Assembly (NCBI RefSeq): GCF_000472385.1
Contig: NZ_AWZU01000018.1
Span: forward strand, 62,260-126,259
Direction: 5' to 3'
DNA length: 64,000 nucleotides
Source of the DNA: Bradyrhizobium sp. ARR65
Lineage (GTDB): Bacteria > Pseudomonadota > Alphaproteobacteria > Rhizobiales > Xanthobacteraceae
The notes below the pieces were generated by a model, which saw nothing but the letters and a program-made list of their open reading frames with translations, did no database searches and was not told the origin of the DNA. A program made the position numbers and the translations under genes. Positions 8,332 to 16,872 of this stretch are shown here, piece by piece (the first letter of the stretch is position 1; each line of letters opens with the position of its first letter).

Positions 8332-9948
8332 TCAGCCGCGCGAGAGCCGGCGGCGAATGACGAAGATTAGGGCGACGGCGACAAAAATCGCCGCAGGACT
8401 ATCGCCCACGCGCGTGTAGACGGTCGGTGCGATCGCCGCCGGCAGGCCGGAATCCAGGACGCCCTCGCGGCCGAGGGGAAGCTGTGCAACCACACGTCCC
8501 ACCGGATCGACCACAGCGGAAATTCCAGTATTGGCCGCGCGCACCAGCGGCAGGCCCTGCTCGATGGCGCGCAGCCGCGCCTGCTGCAAATGCTGGTGGG
8601 GACCGGTCGTGATGCCGAACCAGCCATCATTGGTCAGATTGACCATCCAGCCGGGACGCCCGTCGGGGGTTCCGATGGCGGAGGGAAAGATCGCTTCATA
8701 ACAGATCAAAGGAAGGGCCGGCGGGGCATTCGGGATCTTCAGGGTGTGGCGCACCGTGCCCGGAATGAACCCGCCCTGAACCCGGGTGAGTTGCTCGAAA
8801 CCGAGCCGTTCCATCCAGTCCTGGAACGGCAGGTACTCACCGAATGGTACAAGATGCAACTTGTCATAGATGGAGAGCACGCTGCCGTCATGATCGATCA
8901 CGTAGATCGAATTGTAAGCTCGCGTGACGCGCATGCCCGGCGGCAGGTCGTCGGGCGCGCGCACGGCCCCGGTGATGAGCACCGTCTTCGGGCCGCTCGA
9001 CAAGAGATCGGCGATCTGCGCCATCGCGTCCGCCTCGCGTGTCAGGAAGAACGGAAAGGCGGATTCGGGCCAGATCAAAATGGTCGCATCGCGTACGCCC
9101 GTGGCGTTCGGTCCAGTGGCGCGATCGGACAGCGCCAGGTATTTCTTCATCACCGCCGCCTTGGCGGAATAATTGAATTTCTCGTCCTGCTGCAGGTTGG
9201 GCTGCATGAGCCTGAGCTTGACGTTCGCAACCATCCTGGTCGGGTGCATCGCTAGGCGGACGGCGCCGAACGCGCCCATCGCGATCAAGAGCACCAGAGC
9301 CGCGATCGGCGCGGTCCATGAGGCGCGCGCGCGGGCCGTGCGGTCGATCAGCACGGCGGGCGCGGCAAAGATCAACACGGCCAGGAAAGTCATGCCCCAG
9401 ATGCCGATCAGCGAAGCCGTTTGCGCGAGCGCCAGCGGCTCGGTCAGCGCATAGCCGAACGCATTCCAGGGGAAGCCGGTGAGCAGGTGGCCGCGCAGCC
9501 ATTCCGCGATCGTGAGACTGCCGGCAAGCGCCACCACCCGCGAGCCATCCTTGCTCCACACCAGGCGTGCGAGGGCAAAGCCGAACGCCGAAAAGAGCGC
9601 GAGATAAGCGGGCAGGCCCAGCACTGCGAACGGCATCAGCCAGGCAAAGGTCGAGGCGTCCACCAGGAAGGCATCGCCGATCCAGTAGAGGCCCGGCACG
9701 AAATAACCCAGACCGAACCAAAAGCCCGCCAGCGCCGCTGCTGGCAGCCCTTGCGCCCGGCCGGCGGCGGCCCCGTCGATCAGCCAGACAGCCACGGGAA
9801 AGGTCACAAACAGCACCGGCCAGGCGTTGAACGGCGCCATGGCAAGAACCGATAGCGCCCCTGCGGCAAAGGCGATAAGCGCGCGCTTCCAGCCCCAGGA
9901 GAGAATGATCGACAGCGCCGCGGCGCGCAGTTTCTCGGAAACACTCAC
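8332..9948 (-). CDS. lnt: Apolipoprotein N-acyltransferase
   Basis: 538 residues, inner membrane. Transfers the third acyl chain to the N-terminal Cys of lipoproteins. Several hydrophobic segments fill residues 1-~230 (e.g. GALSVLAMAPFNAWPVLFVT, FGLGYFVPGLYWIGDAFL). The periplasmic nitrilase-type domain has the full triad: Glu in LIWPESAFPFF, Lys in YDKLHLVPFGEYLPF, Cys in LICYEAIFP. The start is GTG at 9946-9948, overlapping the corC stop (GTGA). The ybeY-corC-lnt order is conserved across Proteobacteria. Confidence 0.97.
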   Translation of the reverse strand: MSVSEKLRAAALSIILSWGWKRALIAFAAGALSVLAMAPFNAWPVLFVTFPVAVWLIDGAAAGRAQGLPAAALAGFWFGLGYFVPGLYWIGDAFLVDASTFAWLMPFAVLGLPAYLALFSAFGFALARLVWSKDGSRVVALAGSLTIAEWLRGHLLTGFPWNAFGYALTEPLALAQTASLIGIWGMTFLAVLIFAAPAVLIDRTARARASWTAPIAALVLLIAMGAFGAVRLAMHPTRMVANVKLRLMQPNLQQDEKFNYSAKAAVMKKYLALSDRATGPNATGVRDATILIWPESAFPFFLTREADAMAQIADLLSSGPKTVLITGAVRAPDDLPPGMRVTRAYNSIYVIDHDGSVLSIYDKLHLVPFGEYLPFQDWMERLGFEQLTRVQGGFIPGTVRHTLKIPNAPPALPLICYEAIFPSAIGTPDGRPGWMVNLTNDGWFGITTGPHQHLQQARLRAIEQGLPLVRAANTGISAVVDPVGRVVAQLPLGREGVLDSGLPAAIAPTVYTRVGDSPAAIFVAVALIFVIRRRLSRG

Positions 9949-11063
9949 TGGGGGCCGGCTCCGTCGCCGGGAGCTGGCGGGGAGTTGTCGTTGGCCTGGG
10001 GCGAACCGGCGTCGGGCGCGGCCTCGCGGCGGCGGCTTTCGCGCTGCGTTCGCGAGGCGGGGCGCTCTTTGCGCGTGGTGATGCGCAGCCGCTTCACGCG
10101 GCGCGGATCGGCATCGAGCACCTCGACCTCGAAATTGCCGGGACCGGAGATGACCTCGCCGCGCACCGGCAGGCGGCCGACATGGCTCACGAGATAGCCT
10201 CCCAACGTTTGCACCTCTTCACCGGCTTCGCCGGGCACAAACTCTTCCCCGATCACCGAGCGGACATCCTCGAGACTTGCGCGTGCGTCGGCGATGAAAG
10301 AATTGTCCGGCTGCCGCACGATCGAGGGCGGCTCGTCGCTGTCGTGCTCGTCGTCGATCTCGCCGACGATCTGCTCGACGATGTCCTCGATCGAGACCAG
10401 CCCGTCGGTTCCGCCATATTCGTCGACCACGAGCGCGAGATGGATGCGCGAGGCCTGCATCTGCGCGAGCAGGTCGATCGCGCGCATCGAGGGCGGCACG
10501 TATAACAGCTTGCGGATGATGTTGGCGTCCGCCAGCGGCATCGCGAGATCGACCGAACGCAGATCAAGGCCGGCGGGGAAGGGCTTTTTCCGCCGGGTCT
10601 TGGCCGGGTCGCGCACGCGCGCCTTCGCGGTCATGAAGGCGAGAAGATCGCGGATGTGGACCATGCCCTCGGGATCGTCGAGTGTTTCGTTGTAGACGAC
10701 CAGGCGCGAATGACCCGCGCTTTCGAACCGGTCCATCAATTCGCCGAGCTGGATGTCGCGCTTGACCGCGATGATGTCGGCGCGGTGCACCATGACGTCG
10801 GCGATGCGCCGCTCGTGCAGGGACAGGATATTGCGCAGCATGGTGCGCTCGACGGCGGTGAAGCCGGCATCGTCGGGCGCCGCGGCCTCGAGCACCACCT
10901 GCAGATCGTCGCGCACCGATCCCGGTTTCCAGCCGAACAGGGTGCGGATGGCGCGGATGAACCAGTTTTCCGTGGCGGGGCGGCCGAGTTCGTTCTCAGG
11001 AACGACGGCCGGCAGGTTGCGCGTGTTGCGCGGATTGTCGTGGATCGGTTCGGAGTCCGGCAT
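9945..11063 (-). CDS. corC: Hemolysin family / CorC-type CBS-domain protein
   Basis: About 372 residues. Two CBS domains (VMVHRADIIAVKRDIQLGEL...; LLYVPPSMRAIDLLAQMQAS...VVDEYGGTDGLVSIEDIVEQ) are followed by a CorC_HlyC/TerC-associated domain (QTLGGYLVSHVGRLPVRGEV) and an Arg/Ala-rich tail. There is no DUF21 membrane domain, as in YbeX/CorC. Members are linked to magnesium/cobalt homeostasis and, in E. coli, to ribosome maturation with YbeY. The ATG at 11061-11063 lies one base after the ybeY stop. The stop overlaps the lnt GTG. Confidence 0.9.
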   Translation of the reverse strand: MPDSEPIHDNPRNTRNLPAVVPENELGRPATENWFIRAIRTLFGWKPGSVRDDLQVVLEAAAPDDAGFTAVERTMLRNILSLHERRIADVMVHRADIIAVKRDIQLGELMDRFESAGHSRLVVYNETLDDPEGMVHIRDLLAFMTAKARVRDPAKTRRKKPFPAGLDLRSVDLAMPLADANIIRKLLYVPPSMRAIDLLAQMQASRIHLALVVDEYGGTDGLVSIEDIVEQIVGEIDDEHDSDEPPSIVRQPDNSFIADARASLEDVRSVIGEEFVPGEAGEEVQTLGGYLVSHVGRLPVRGEVISGPGNFEVEVLDADPRRVKRLRITTRKERPASRTQRESRRREAAPDAGSPQANDNSPPAPGDGAGPQ

Positions 11064-11064
11064 C

Positions 11065-11574
11065 TCAGTCCATCCGTTCCCGTTCCGCATAGGGGTCGGG
11101 AATCCCGAGTTGCGCCAGAACCTCGGTCTCCAGGGCTTCCATTTCCTCGGCGTCGTCGTCCGCCTCGTGATCGTAGCCGATCAGATGCAGAAACCCATGC
11201 ACTGCAAGGTGGCTCAAGTGATCAGCGAACGGTTTGCCCTCTTCGTCGGCTTCGCGCCGTACCGTCTCATACGCGATCGCGATGTCGCCGAGGCTGTGCG
11301 GCGCATCATTGTCGCCGTCCGCGCCGCCGATATCGGGCGCCGGAAACGACAGCACGTTGGTCGGCTTGTCGATACCGCGGAAATCCTTGTTGAGCGTGCG
11401 AATACCGGCATCATCGGTCAGCATCACCGCGAGCTCGGCGTTGCCGACATCGGCGTTGGACGCGGAGGCGGCTGCCTCGATCGCGCGCTGGACGATACTC
11501 TCGGCATCCGGCTCGTTCTGCCAGCCTTCGGCGGCGATAACGACTTCGGTGATGGGGTGGACTGGGTTCGGCAT
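11065..11574 (-). CDS. ybeY: Endoribonuclease YbeY (16S rRNA 3'-end maturation)
   Basis: 169 residues from the chosen ATG (MPNPVHPITEVVIAAEGW). Zinc-dependent RNase of the UPF0054 family. The metal-binding signature HLAVHGFLHLIGYDH and the upstream TLNKDFRGIDKPTNVLSFP are intact. An in-frame GTG at 11640 overlaps the phoH stop (GTGA) and would add 22 residues; that extension does not look like family sequence, but translational coupling makes it possible. Lies in the phoH-ybeY-corC-lnt run. Confidence 0.93.
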   Translation of the reverse strand: MPNPVHPITEVVIAAEGWQNEPDAESIVQRAIEAAASASNADVGNAELAVMLTDDAGIRTLNKDFRGIDKPTNVLSFPAPDIGGADGDNDAPHSLGDIAIAYETVRREADEEGKPFADHLSHLAVHGFLHLIGYDHEADDDAEEMEALETEVLAQLGIPDPYAERERMD

Positions 11575-11636
11575 GTCAGTGGGTTGAGCGGAATATCTCT
11601 TCGGCCGAAGATCGCCTTCGGGCGCGGCGCGATCCT

Positions 11637-12692
11637 TCACAGCTGATTGGCCGCCTGCTTTTCGGGCGACGCTTCATAGGCCGCGACGATCCGCGCTACC
11701 AATTCGTGGCGGATCACATCGTCCGCCGTGAACCTCACCTGTGCGATCCCATCAACGCCATTGAGCAGCCTCGTGGCCTCGGCGAGACCCGACATCTGCC
11801 CATTCGGCAGGTCGACCTGCGAGGGATCACCGGTGACGATCATGCGGCTGTTCTCGCCGAGCCGGGTCAGGAACATTTTCATCTGCATGGACGTGGTGTT
11901 CTGTGCCTCGTCCAGAATGATCGCGGCGTTGGTCAGCGTGCGGCCACGCATGAAGGCAAGCGGCGCGATCTCGATCTCGCCGGTCTGCAACGCGCGTTCG
12001 ACGATCCGCGCATCCATCACATCGTACAACGCGTCATAGATCGGGCGCAGGTAGGGATCGACCTTTTCGCGCAGATCGCCCGGCAGGAAGCCGAGCCGCT
12101 CGCCGGCTTCGACCGCGGGCCGGGACAGGATGATGCGGTCCACTTCCTTGCGCTCGAACAATTGCGCGGCATGGGCCACCGCAAGCCAGGTCTTACCGGT
12201 GCCGGCAGGACCGATCCCGAACACCAATTCATGGCGCTTGAGCGCACGGATGTAGGAGTCCTGCGCGGCGGTGCGCGCCCGCACCGGGCGCTTGCGCAAG
12301 TTGATGATCTCGAACGCGCTCTTGGCTGCCTTGGCGTCATATTCGAACAGCGAGCCTTGCGCGATCACGGCGCGGATCGCGCCTTCGACCTCGCCCTGAT
12401 CGAGATCGTGGCCTTGCACGGCCTGGGCGTACAGCGCCTCGAGCACGCGGCGGCCGGCGTCGCAGCCGTCGCGGGAGCCTGCGATGGTGATGTGGTTGCC
12501 CCGGGAATCGACGACGATGCCGAGCCGGCGTTCGATCTGCGCCAGGTTCTGGCCGTAGGGGCCGACCAGCGCGGAGACGGCGCGGTTGTCGTCGAAGTCG
12601 ATGACGACCTGCGTCTCGGGCGGGATCTGCATGTCGCGGTCAAATTTGCGGCTGGGAGCGAGCGAAGACGAATCCGATGCGCTTTTTGGCAA
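11637..12692 (-). CDS. phoH: PhoH family ATPase
   Basis: 351 residues. An N-terminal KH-like segment (VSALVGPYGQNLAQIERRLG...DSRGNHITIAG) precedes the P-loop ATPase: FGIGPAGTGKTWLAVAHAAQ (Walker A), IILSRPAVEAGERLGFLPGD, AAIILDEAQNTTSMQMKMFL (Walker B), and MIVTGDPSQVDLP (motif III). PhoH proteins are predicted RNA-related ATPases found with ybeY. The start is TTG at 12690-12692, six bases after the miaB stop, with GGAG about 10 bases upstream; an ATG at 12632 (MQIPPETQVVI) is the alternative. Confidence 0.93.
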   Translation of the reverse strand: MPKSASDSSSLAPSRKFDRDMQIPPETQVVIDFDDNRAVSALVGPYGQNLAQIERRLGIVVDSRGNHITIAGSRDGCDAGRRVLEALYAQAVQGHDLDQGEVEGAIRAVIAQGSLFEYDAKAAKSAFEIINLRKRPVRARTAAQDSYIRALKRHELVFGIGPAGTGKTWLAVAHAAQLFERKEVDRIILSRPAVEAGERLGFLPGDLREKVDPYLRPIYDALYDVMDARIVERALQTGEIEIAPLAFMRGRTLTNAAIILDEAQNTTSMQMKMFLTRLGENSRMIVTGDPSQVDLPNGQMSGLAEATRLLNGVDGIAQVRFTADDVIRHELVARIVAAYEASPEKQAANQL

Positions 12693-12697
12693 GGGTT

Positions 12698-14095
12698 TCA
12701 GGCTCCAATGGTCATTTGAGAAGGCGCGGGCCGAACGTCCGATAGAGGGCTGGCAAGCGTGCCAAACAGGCTGAAGCGCTCAAGCTTTTCGATCCGAACC
12801 GGCAGCACCTGGCCGATGATGTCATGCGGTGCCATGACATGGACCGGCTGCAGATAAGGGCTGCGTCCGACGATCTGCCCGGGATTGCGCGCGGGGCTCT
12901 CGAAGAGCACGTCCATAGTGGTGCCGATCGCCGCCGCGTTGAAGGCCGATTGCTGGCTGTTGATCAGGTCCTGAAGCCGCGCCAAACGCTCGTCCATCTC
13001 AGCCGTCGACACCGTCTCCTGCATCTCCGCCGCCGGCGTGCCGGGCCGCGGCGAATATTTGAACGAATAGGCGGCAGCGTATCCGATTTGCGTGACAAGC
13101 GCGAGGGTGGCGGAAAAATCTTGCGCCTTCTCGCCGGGGAAGCCGACGATGAAATCCGATGAGAAAGCAACGTCTTGGCGAGCCCGCCGAAAACGTTCGA
13201 TAGTTTCGCAATAATCCCGCACGGTATGTTTACGATTCATCGCGGCCAAAATCCGGTCGGAACCCGACTGCACCGGCAGATGCACGAACGGCATCAGTGC
13301 CGGCACGTCACGATGGGCCTCGATCAGGCTATCGTCGACGTCGCGGGGGTGGCTGGTCGAATAGCGCAGCCGTGCGATGTCGGGAACGTCGGCAAGCCGC
13401 AACAGCAACTTGCCGAGGCTCCAACTCGTCCCGTCCGGTCCCTCGCCGTGATAGGCGTTGACGTTCTGGCCGATCAGTGTGATCTCGCGCACCCCGTTGT
13501 CGGCGAGCCGCTTGACGTCGTCGACAATCTTCTCGACCGGACGCGATACTTCCGCACCGCGGGTATAGGGCACGACGCAGAAGGTACAGAACTTGTCGCA
13601 GCCCTCCTGCACGGTCACGAAGGCGGAAATTCCGCGCGCGCGGATCGCGCTGGGCGCAGGCTGCGGCAAAAAGGAAAATTTGTCCTCGGCCGGAAACTCG
13701 GTCTCGATCGCGCGGCCTTCGCTGCTCGCGCGCTCGATCAGTTGCGGCAAGTGATGATAGCTCTGCGGCCCGACCACGATATCGACGGCCGGCGCGCGAC
13801 GGATGATCTCGTCGCCTTCGGCTTGCGCGACGCAGCCGGCAACCGCGATGCGCATCTCGCGACCCTCGCGAGCCGCTTCCTGCTTGGCGACGCGCAACCG
13901 TCCCAGTTCGGAGTAAACCTTCTCGGAAGCCTTTTCCCGGATGTGACAGGTGTTGAGGATCACGAGATCCGCATTATCGGCGTTGTCGGTCTCGACATAG
14001 CCCTCGGATGCCAGCGTATCCACCATGCGCTGGGCATCGTAGACGTTCATCTGACAGCCATAGGACTTGATGTGGAGTTTGCGCTTCGGACTCAT
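12698..14095 (-). CDS. miaB: tRNA-2-methylthio-N6-dimethylallyladenosine synthase
   Basis: 465 residues. Radical-SAM methylthiotransferase acting on i6A37 of tRNA. The N-terminal UPF0004 domain has its cluster cysteines at 14 (YGCQMN), 50 (NTCHIRE) and 88 (VAGCVAQ). The radical-SAM cluster is C166-x3-C170-x2-C173 (GCDKFCTFC). The C-terminal TRAM domain (TTMDVLFE...GRSPYLQPVHV) closes the protein. Full length. It precedes phoH by six bases. Upstream lies a 104-base gap after the HAD gene with a fragment of the GATCTTTTCGG repeat. Confidence 0.97.
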   Translation of the reverse strand: MSPKRKLHIKSYGCQMNVYDAQRMVDTLASEGYVETDNADNADLVILNTCHIREKASEKVYSELGRLRVAKQEAAREGREMRIAVAGCVAQAEGDEIIRRAPAVDIVVGPQSYHHLPQLIERASSEGRAIETEFPAEDKFSFLPQPAPSAIRARGISAFVTVQEGCDKFCTFCVVPYTRGAEVSRPVEKIVDDVKRLADNGVREITLIGQNVNAYHGEGPDGTSWSLGKLLLRLADVPDIARLRYSTSHPRDVDDSLIEAHRDVPALMPFVHLPVQSGSDRILAAMNRKHTVRDYCETIERFRRARQDVAFSSDFIVGFPGEKAQDFSATLALVTQIGYAAAYSFKYSPRPGTPAAEMQETVSTAEMDERLARLQDLINSQQSAFNAAAIGTTMDVLFESPARNPGQIVGRSPYLQPVHVMAPHDIIGQVLPVRIEKLERFSLFGTLASPLSDVRPAPSQMTIGA

Positions 14096-14199
14096 GAACC
14101 CTGTTTAAGTGTCGGCACTGCGCGCGTCGGTCGAAAACATGATCTTTTCGGAAAGACGGTACCCCCGATGATCCGCCACGCGCATGGTTCAGATATAGG

Positions 14200-14898
14200 C
14201 TAAACCGGCGAAAATCCAGCGACGGGGGCTGAATTTTGCTCAATTTGAGCAATCAGGGCGGGCAAATGCCGCATGTCGTCAAAGATCGCCAGCGCCCCGG
14301 CCTTCTCCAGGATTTCCGCGTGGTCGGCGCCACAATGGCTGCCGCCGTGAAAGCCAAGGACGGCCATTCCGGCCGCGCGGGCTCCGGTTACTCCGGGAAC
14401 ACTGTCCTCGATGACCAGACATCGTTCCGGCGATACGTTCATTCGGCTGGCCGCGAACAGGAACAAGTCGGGTGCCGGTTTCCCACGTCTGACCTGAGTG
14501 GCCGAGAAGATATGCGGCGCGAACAGGCCGTAAAGCCCGGCGCAGGTCAGGCCGTGGTGGATCTTCTCGGGAGTGCCGCTGGAGGCCACGCATTTCGGCA
14601 GCGCGATCGCGGAAATCGCTTCGGCGACATGGGCAATCGCCTTGAGGTCTCCGGCATAGAACTGCAGCGTCGCATTTTTGACCTGCTGCTCGACGTCGTC
14701 TGGAAGCGGTCGGCCGAGTTCGGTTTCGACGATCAGGCGTGCCTCGCGATCGGAGACACCAAGAAAGCGGCGCAACACCTCTTCTTCCGTGATCGGGTAA
14801 CCATACCGCGTCAACACGTCGGCGTGCGCGCGGCAGGAGATGACCTCGCTATCGACCAGCACGCCGTCGCAATCGAAGATGATGAGATCGATCGCCAC
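14200..14898 (-). CDS. HAD superfamily hydrolase, beta-phosphoglucomutase-like subfamily
   Basis: 232 residues. HAD motif I (FDCDGVLVDSE), motif II (CVASSGTPEKI), motif III with lysine (RRGKPAPDLFLFAA) and motif IV (CLVIEDSVPGV) are all present, with a C1-type helical cap (CRAHADVLTRYGYPITEEEV). This fits small phosphosugar phosphatases or mutases; substrate unknown. The GTG start (14896-14898) abuts the fur stop codon at 14899 with no gap, so it is likely read by the same ribosomes as fur. No iron link of the enzyme itself is evident. Confidence 0.85.
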   Translation of the reverse strand: MAIDLIIFDCDGVLVDSEVISCRAHADVLTRYGYPITEEEVLRRFLGVSDREARLIVETELGRPLPDDVEQQVKNATLQFYAGDLKAIAHVAEAISAIALPKCVASSGTPEKIHHGLTCAGLYGLFAPHIFSATQVRRGKPAPDLFLFAASRMNVSPERCLVIEDSVPGVTGARAAGMAVLGFHGGSHCGADHAEILEKAGALAIFDDMRHLPALIAQIEQNSAPVAGFSPV

Positions 14899-15354
14899 TT
14901 AGGTTGAGGTCTTATCCTCGTCCAGCGGGACGCAATACAGCTCCAAGCGGTGATCGACCAGCTTGTAGCCCAGCTTGCGGGCGATTTCGGCTTGCAGCTT
15001 CTCGATTTCCTCGGAGGTAAATTCGATCACCTTGCCGTCGCGCAGGTTGATCAGGTGATCATGATGGCTATCGCGCATCTGCTCGTAGCGGGCGCGGCCT
15101 TCGCGGAAATCGTGCCGCTCGATGATGCCGGCATCCTCGAACAGCTTCACCGTGCGGTAGACCGTCGAAATCGAGATCTTGTCGTCTACCGCGACGCAAC
15201 GATGATAGAGTTCCTCGACGTCGGGATGATCCTCGGCTTCCGCCAGCACGCGGGCGATCACGCGGCGCTGCTCGGTCATCCGCATGCCGGTGGCGGCGCA
15301 ACGCGCTTCGATGCCCGACGTTTTTGGTGCTGACGAAGGTTTCAATGCAGTCAT
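14899..15354 (-). CDS. fur: Ferric uptake regulator family protein Fur (Mur-like)
   Basis: 151 residues. Winged helix (RMTEQRRVIARVLAEAEDHP; ISISTVYRTVKLFEDAGIIE) followed by the metal-binding dimerisation domain (RYEQMRDSHHDHLINLRDGK). The regulatory-site His/Glu residues are visible, but the CxxC structural zinc motif of E. coli Fur is absent (INLRDGK at that place). The sequence agrees with Bradyrhizobium Fur, which is known to control irr and manganese uptake. Downstream of rimI by 45 bases and directly abutting the HAD gene. Confidence 0.95.
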   Translation of the reverse strand: MTALKPSSAPKTSGIEARCAATGMRMTEQRRVIARVLAEAEDHPDVEELYHRCVAVDDKISISTVYRTVKLFEDAGIIERHDFREGRARYEQMRDSHHDHLINLRDGKVIEFTSEEIEKLQAEIARKLGYKLVDHRLELYCVPLDEDKTST

Positions 15355-15399
15355 AGATTGTTGCCCTGAGAGCTGGCGCCTTGTGCCACCATGTCCATG

Positions 15400-15885
15400 T
15401 TACGACAAGTCGCGGCGCATCAGAAGCGCGTTCGATTGTTCCCCGGAGGCATCTCGATAATATCTTTCGCGGCGGCCGACGACGGCAAATCCGGCCCGCT
15501 CGTAGAGCCGTAGCGCCGGACCGTTACTTTCCTCAACCTCCAGAAATATAGTGCGTACGCCGCGGGCTGCGAGGTGGCCGAGATGGGTCAGAAGCAGGTT
15601 GCGGGACAGTCCCTGGCCACGATGGCGCGGATCGATCGCGATCGACAGGATCTCGGCCTCATCGGCGCCGAAGCGGGATACCGCAAAGCCAATGATCTTT
15701 CGCCCCAGCTTCAGGCGATGCACGAGCGTGTTGGCCTCGCCCAGCATGCTCTCGAATTCGCCTTCACCCCAGCCGCAGTGAAACGAGGCGCCGTGCAGCT
15801 CGGCAAGTCGCGGCGCGTCCGCAAGCGTCGCCGGTTCGACCAACGCGCTGCCCTCGCCGCCCAAGAAATCGGAGAGCCAATTCAT
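15400..15885 (-). CDS. rimI: Ribosomal protein alanine N-acetyltransferase RimI-like (GNAT)
   Basis: 161 residues. GNAT fold with acetyl-CoA loop AIDPRHRGQGLSRNLLLTHL and the later FLEVEESNGPALRLYERAGF, a hallmark of RimI. RimI acetylates the N-terminus of ribosomal protein S18 in E. coli; other targets are possible. The start overlaps the tsaB stop (ATGA), the usual tsaB-rimI coupling. Confidence 0.9.
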   Translation of the reverse strand: MNWLSDFLGGEGSALVEPATLADAPRLAELHGASFHCGWGEGEFESMLGEANTLVHRLKLGRKIIGFAVSRFGADEAEILSIAIDPRHRGQGLSRNLLLTHLGHLAARGVRTIFLEVEESNGPALRLYERAGFAVVGRRERYYRDASGEQSNALLMRRDLS

Positions 15886-16583
15886 GATGAGGTCGCCGTC
15901 TGCGCCGCCCGGGCCGTCTGATGGGAGGCCGGCTTCGCATCTGGAGGACGCAGATAAAACGGGCGGGCCGGCGCTGCCGCGGGATCGACGGCGGCGCCGA
16001 GCCAGGCCACCCAGGCAATGTCGGGCGCGGCCTGCGCGTCGACCTTGACCGGCGGCGGCGCGTCGCTCGGCCAGCGCTCGGCCAATATCCGCGCGGCATT
16101 GCCGACGAGATAAGGTGCGCCGAACCGACAGGCTTGCAGCGCTTCAGCGATCGGCGCGACCTTGGGCTCGACCAGCGAGCTGCCGTTGCCGCCAACCACC
16201 TGGAAATATACCTGGTCGTGGCGCGCATCGATCCCGGAGATGATCGGGTGCTCGTCATTCTCGCTGACGACGGGCGCCGCGTAAGCCGACAGGGTGGTCA
16301 ATCCGACCACCGGCTTTTCCGCCGCAAGCGCAATCCCGCGTGCCGCCGACAGCCCGACGCGCAAACCGGTGAAGCTGCCGGGACCCGTGGTCACCGCGAT
16401 GCGGTCTAGAGCGGCAAACGGCAATCCCGCATCCCTCATCACGCCGGCCACCAGCGGCATCAGCGCTTCCGCGTGCCCGCGTTTCATCGGCTGCGTGGCC
16501 TGCGCGATCAGGGTACCGGTGCCGGAGTCGAGGATCGCGGCCGCGCAGGCGTCGAGCGCGGTATCGATGGCAAGGATCAACAT
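15882..16583 (-). CDS. tsaB: tRNA threonylcarbamoyladenosine biosynthesis protein TsaB
   Basis: 233 residues. Partner of TsaD in t6A37 formation. ASKHA-type fold: MLILAIDTALDACAAAIL at the N-terminus, MKRGHAEALMPLV, and VTTGPGSFTGLRVGLSAARG, the TsaB signature. The C-terminal half is less conserved and ends in an Ala/Pro-rich tail. First gene of the tsaB-rimI-fur-HAD run. The 289-base region before the divergent chemoreceptor gene (16584-16872) is AT-richer near 16730-16780 and probably holds both promoters. Confidence 0.95.
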   Translation of the reverse strand: MLILAIDTALDACAAAILDSGTGTLIAQATQPMKRGHAEALMPLVAGVMRDAGLPFAALDRIAVTTGPGSFTGLRVGLSAARGIALAAEKPVVGLTTLSAYAAPVVSENDEHPIISGIDARHDQVYFQVVGGNGSSLVEPKVAPIAEALQACRFGAPYLVGNAARILAERWPSDAPPPVKVDAQAAPDIAWVAWLGAAVDPAAAPARPFYLRPPDAKPASHQTARAAQTATSS

Positions 16584-16872
16584 GTTCCGCTCTTACCATG
16601 CTTTGCGGCGAAACAGGTCAAGGCTTCGTTCGCCGCCCAAGTCCTTCCGGCTGGCTGTGAATATCGTTCTGGGCAGGCTCCCCCAACCAGTGTCTTGTCT
16701 CGGGATCGCAACCTGAAATTGGTATATCCCCTGGAAACTACGGTAATTAATCGAAAATTAGCCGAAAATGAAAAAACTGGGATGGTTCGCAAGCAGGCTT
16801 TCCGTCCCTCGCGTCGATCGCGCTCGTCGCCGTGGACATCACAATCGGTTTGATCCTCGAGGAGATTTCAAG

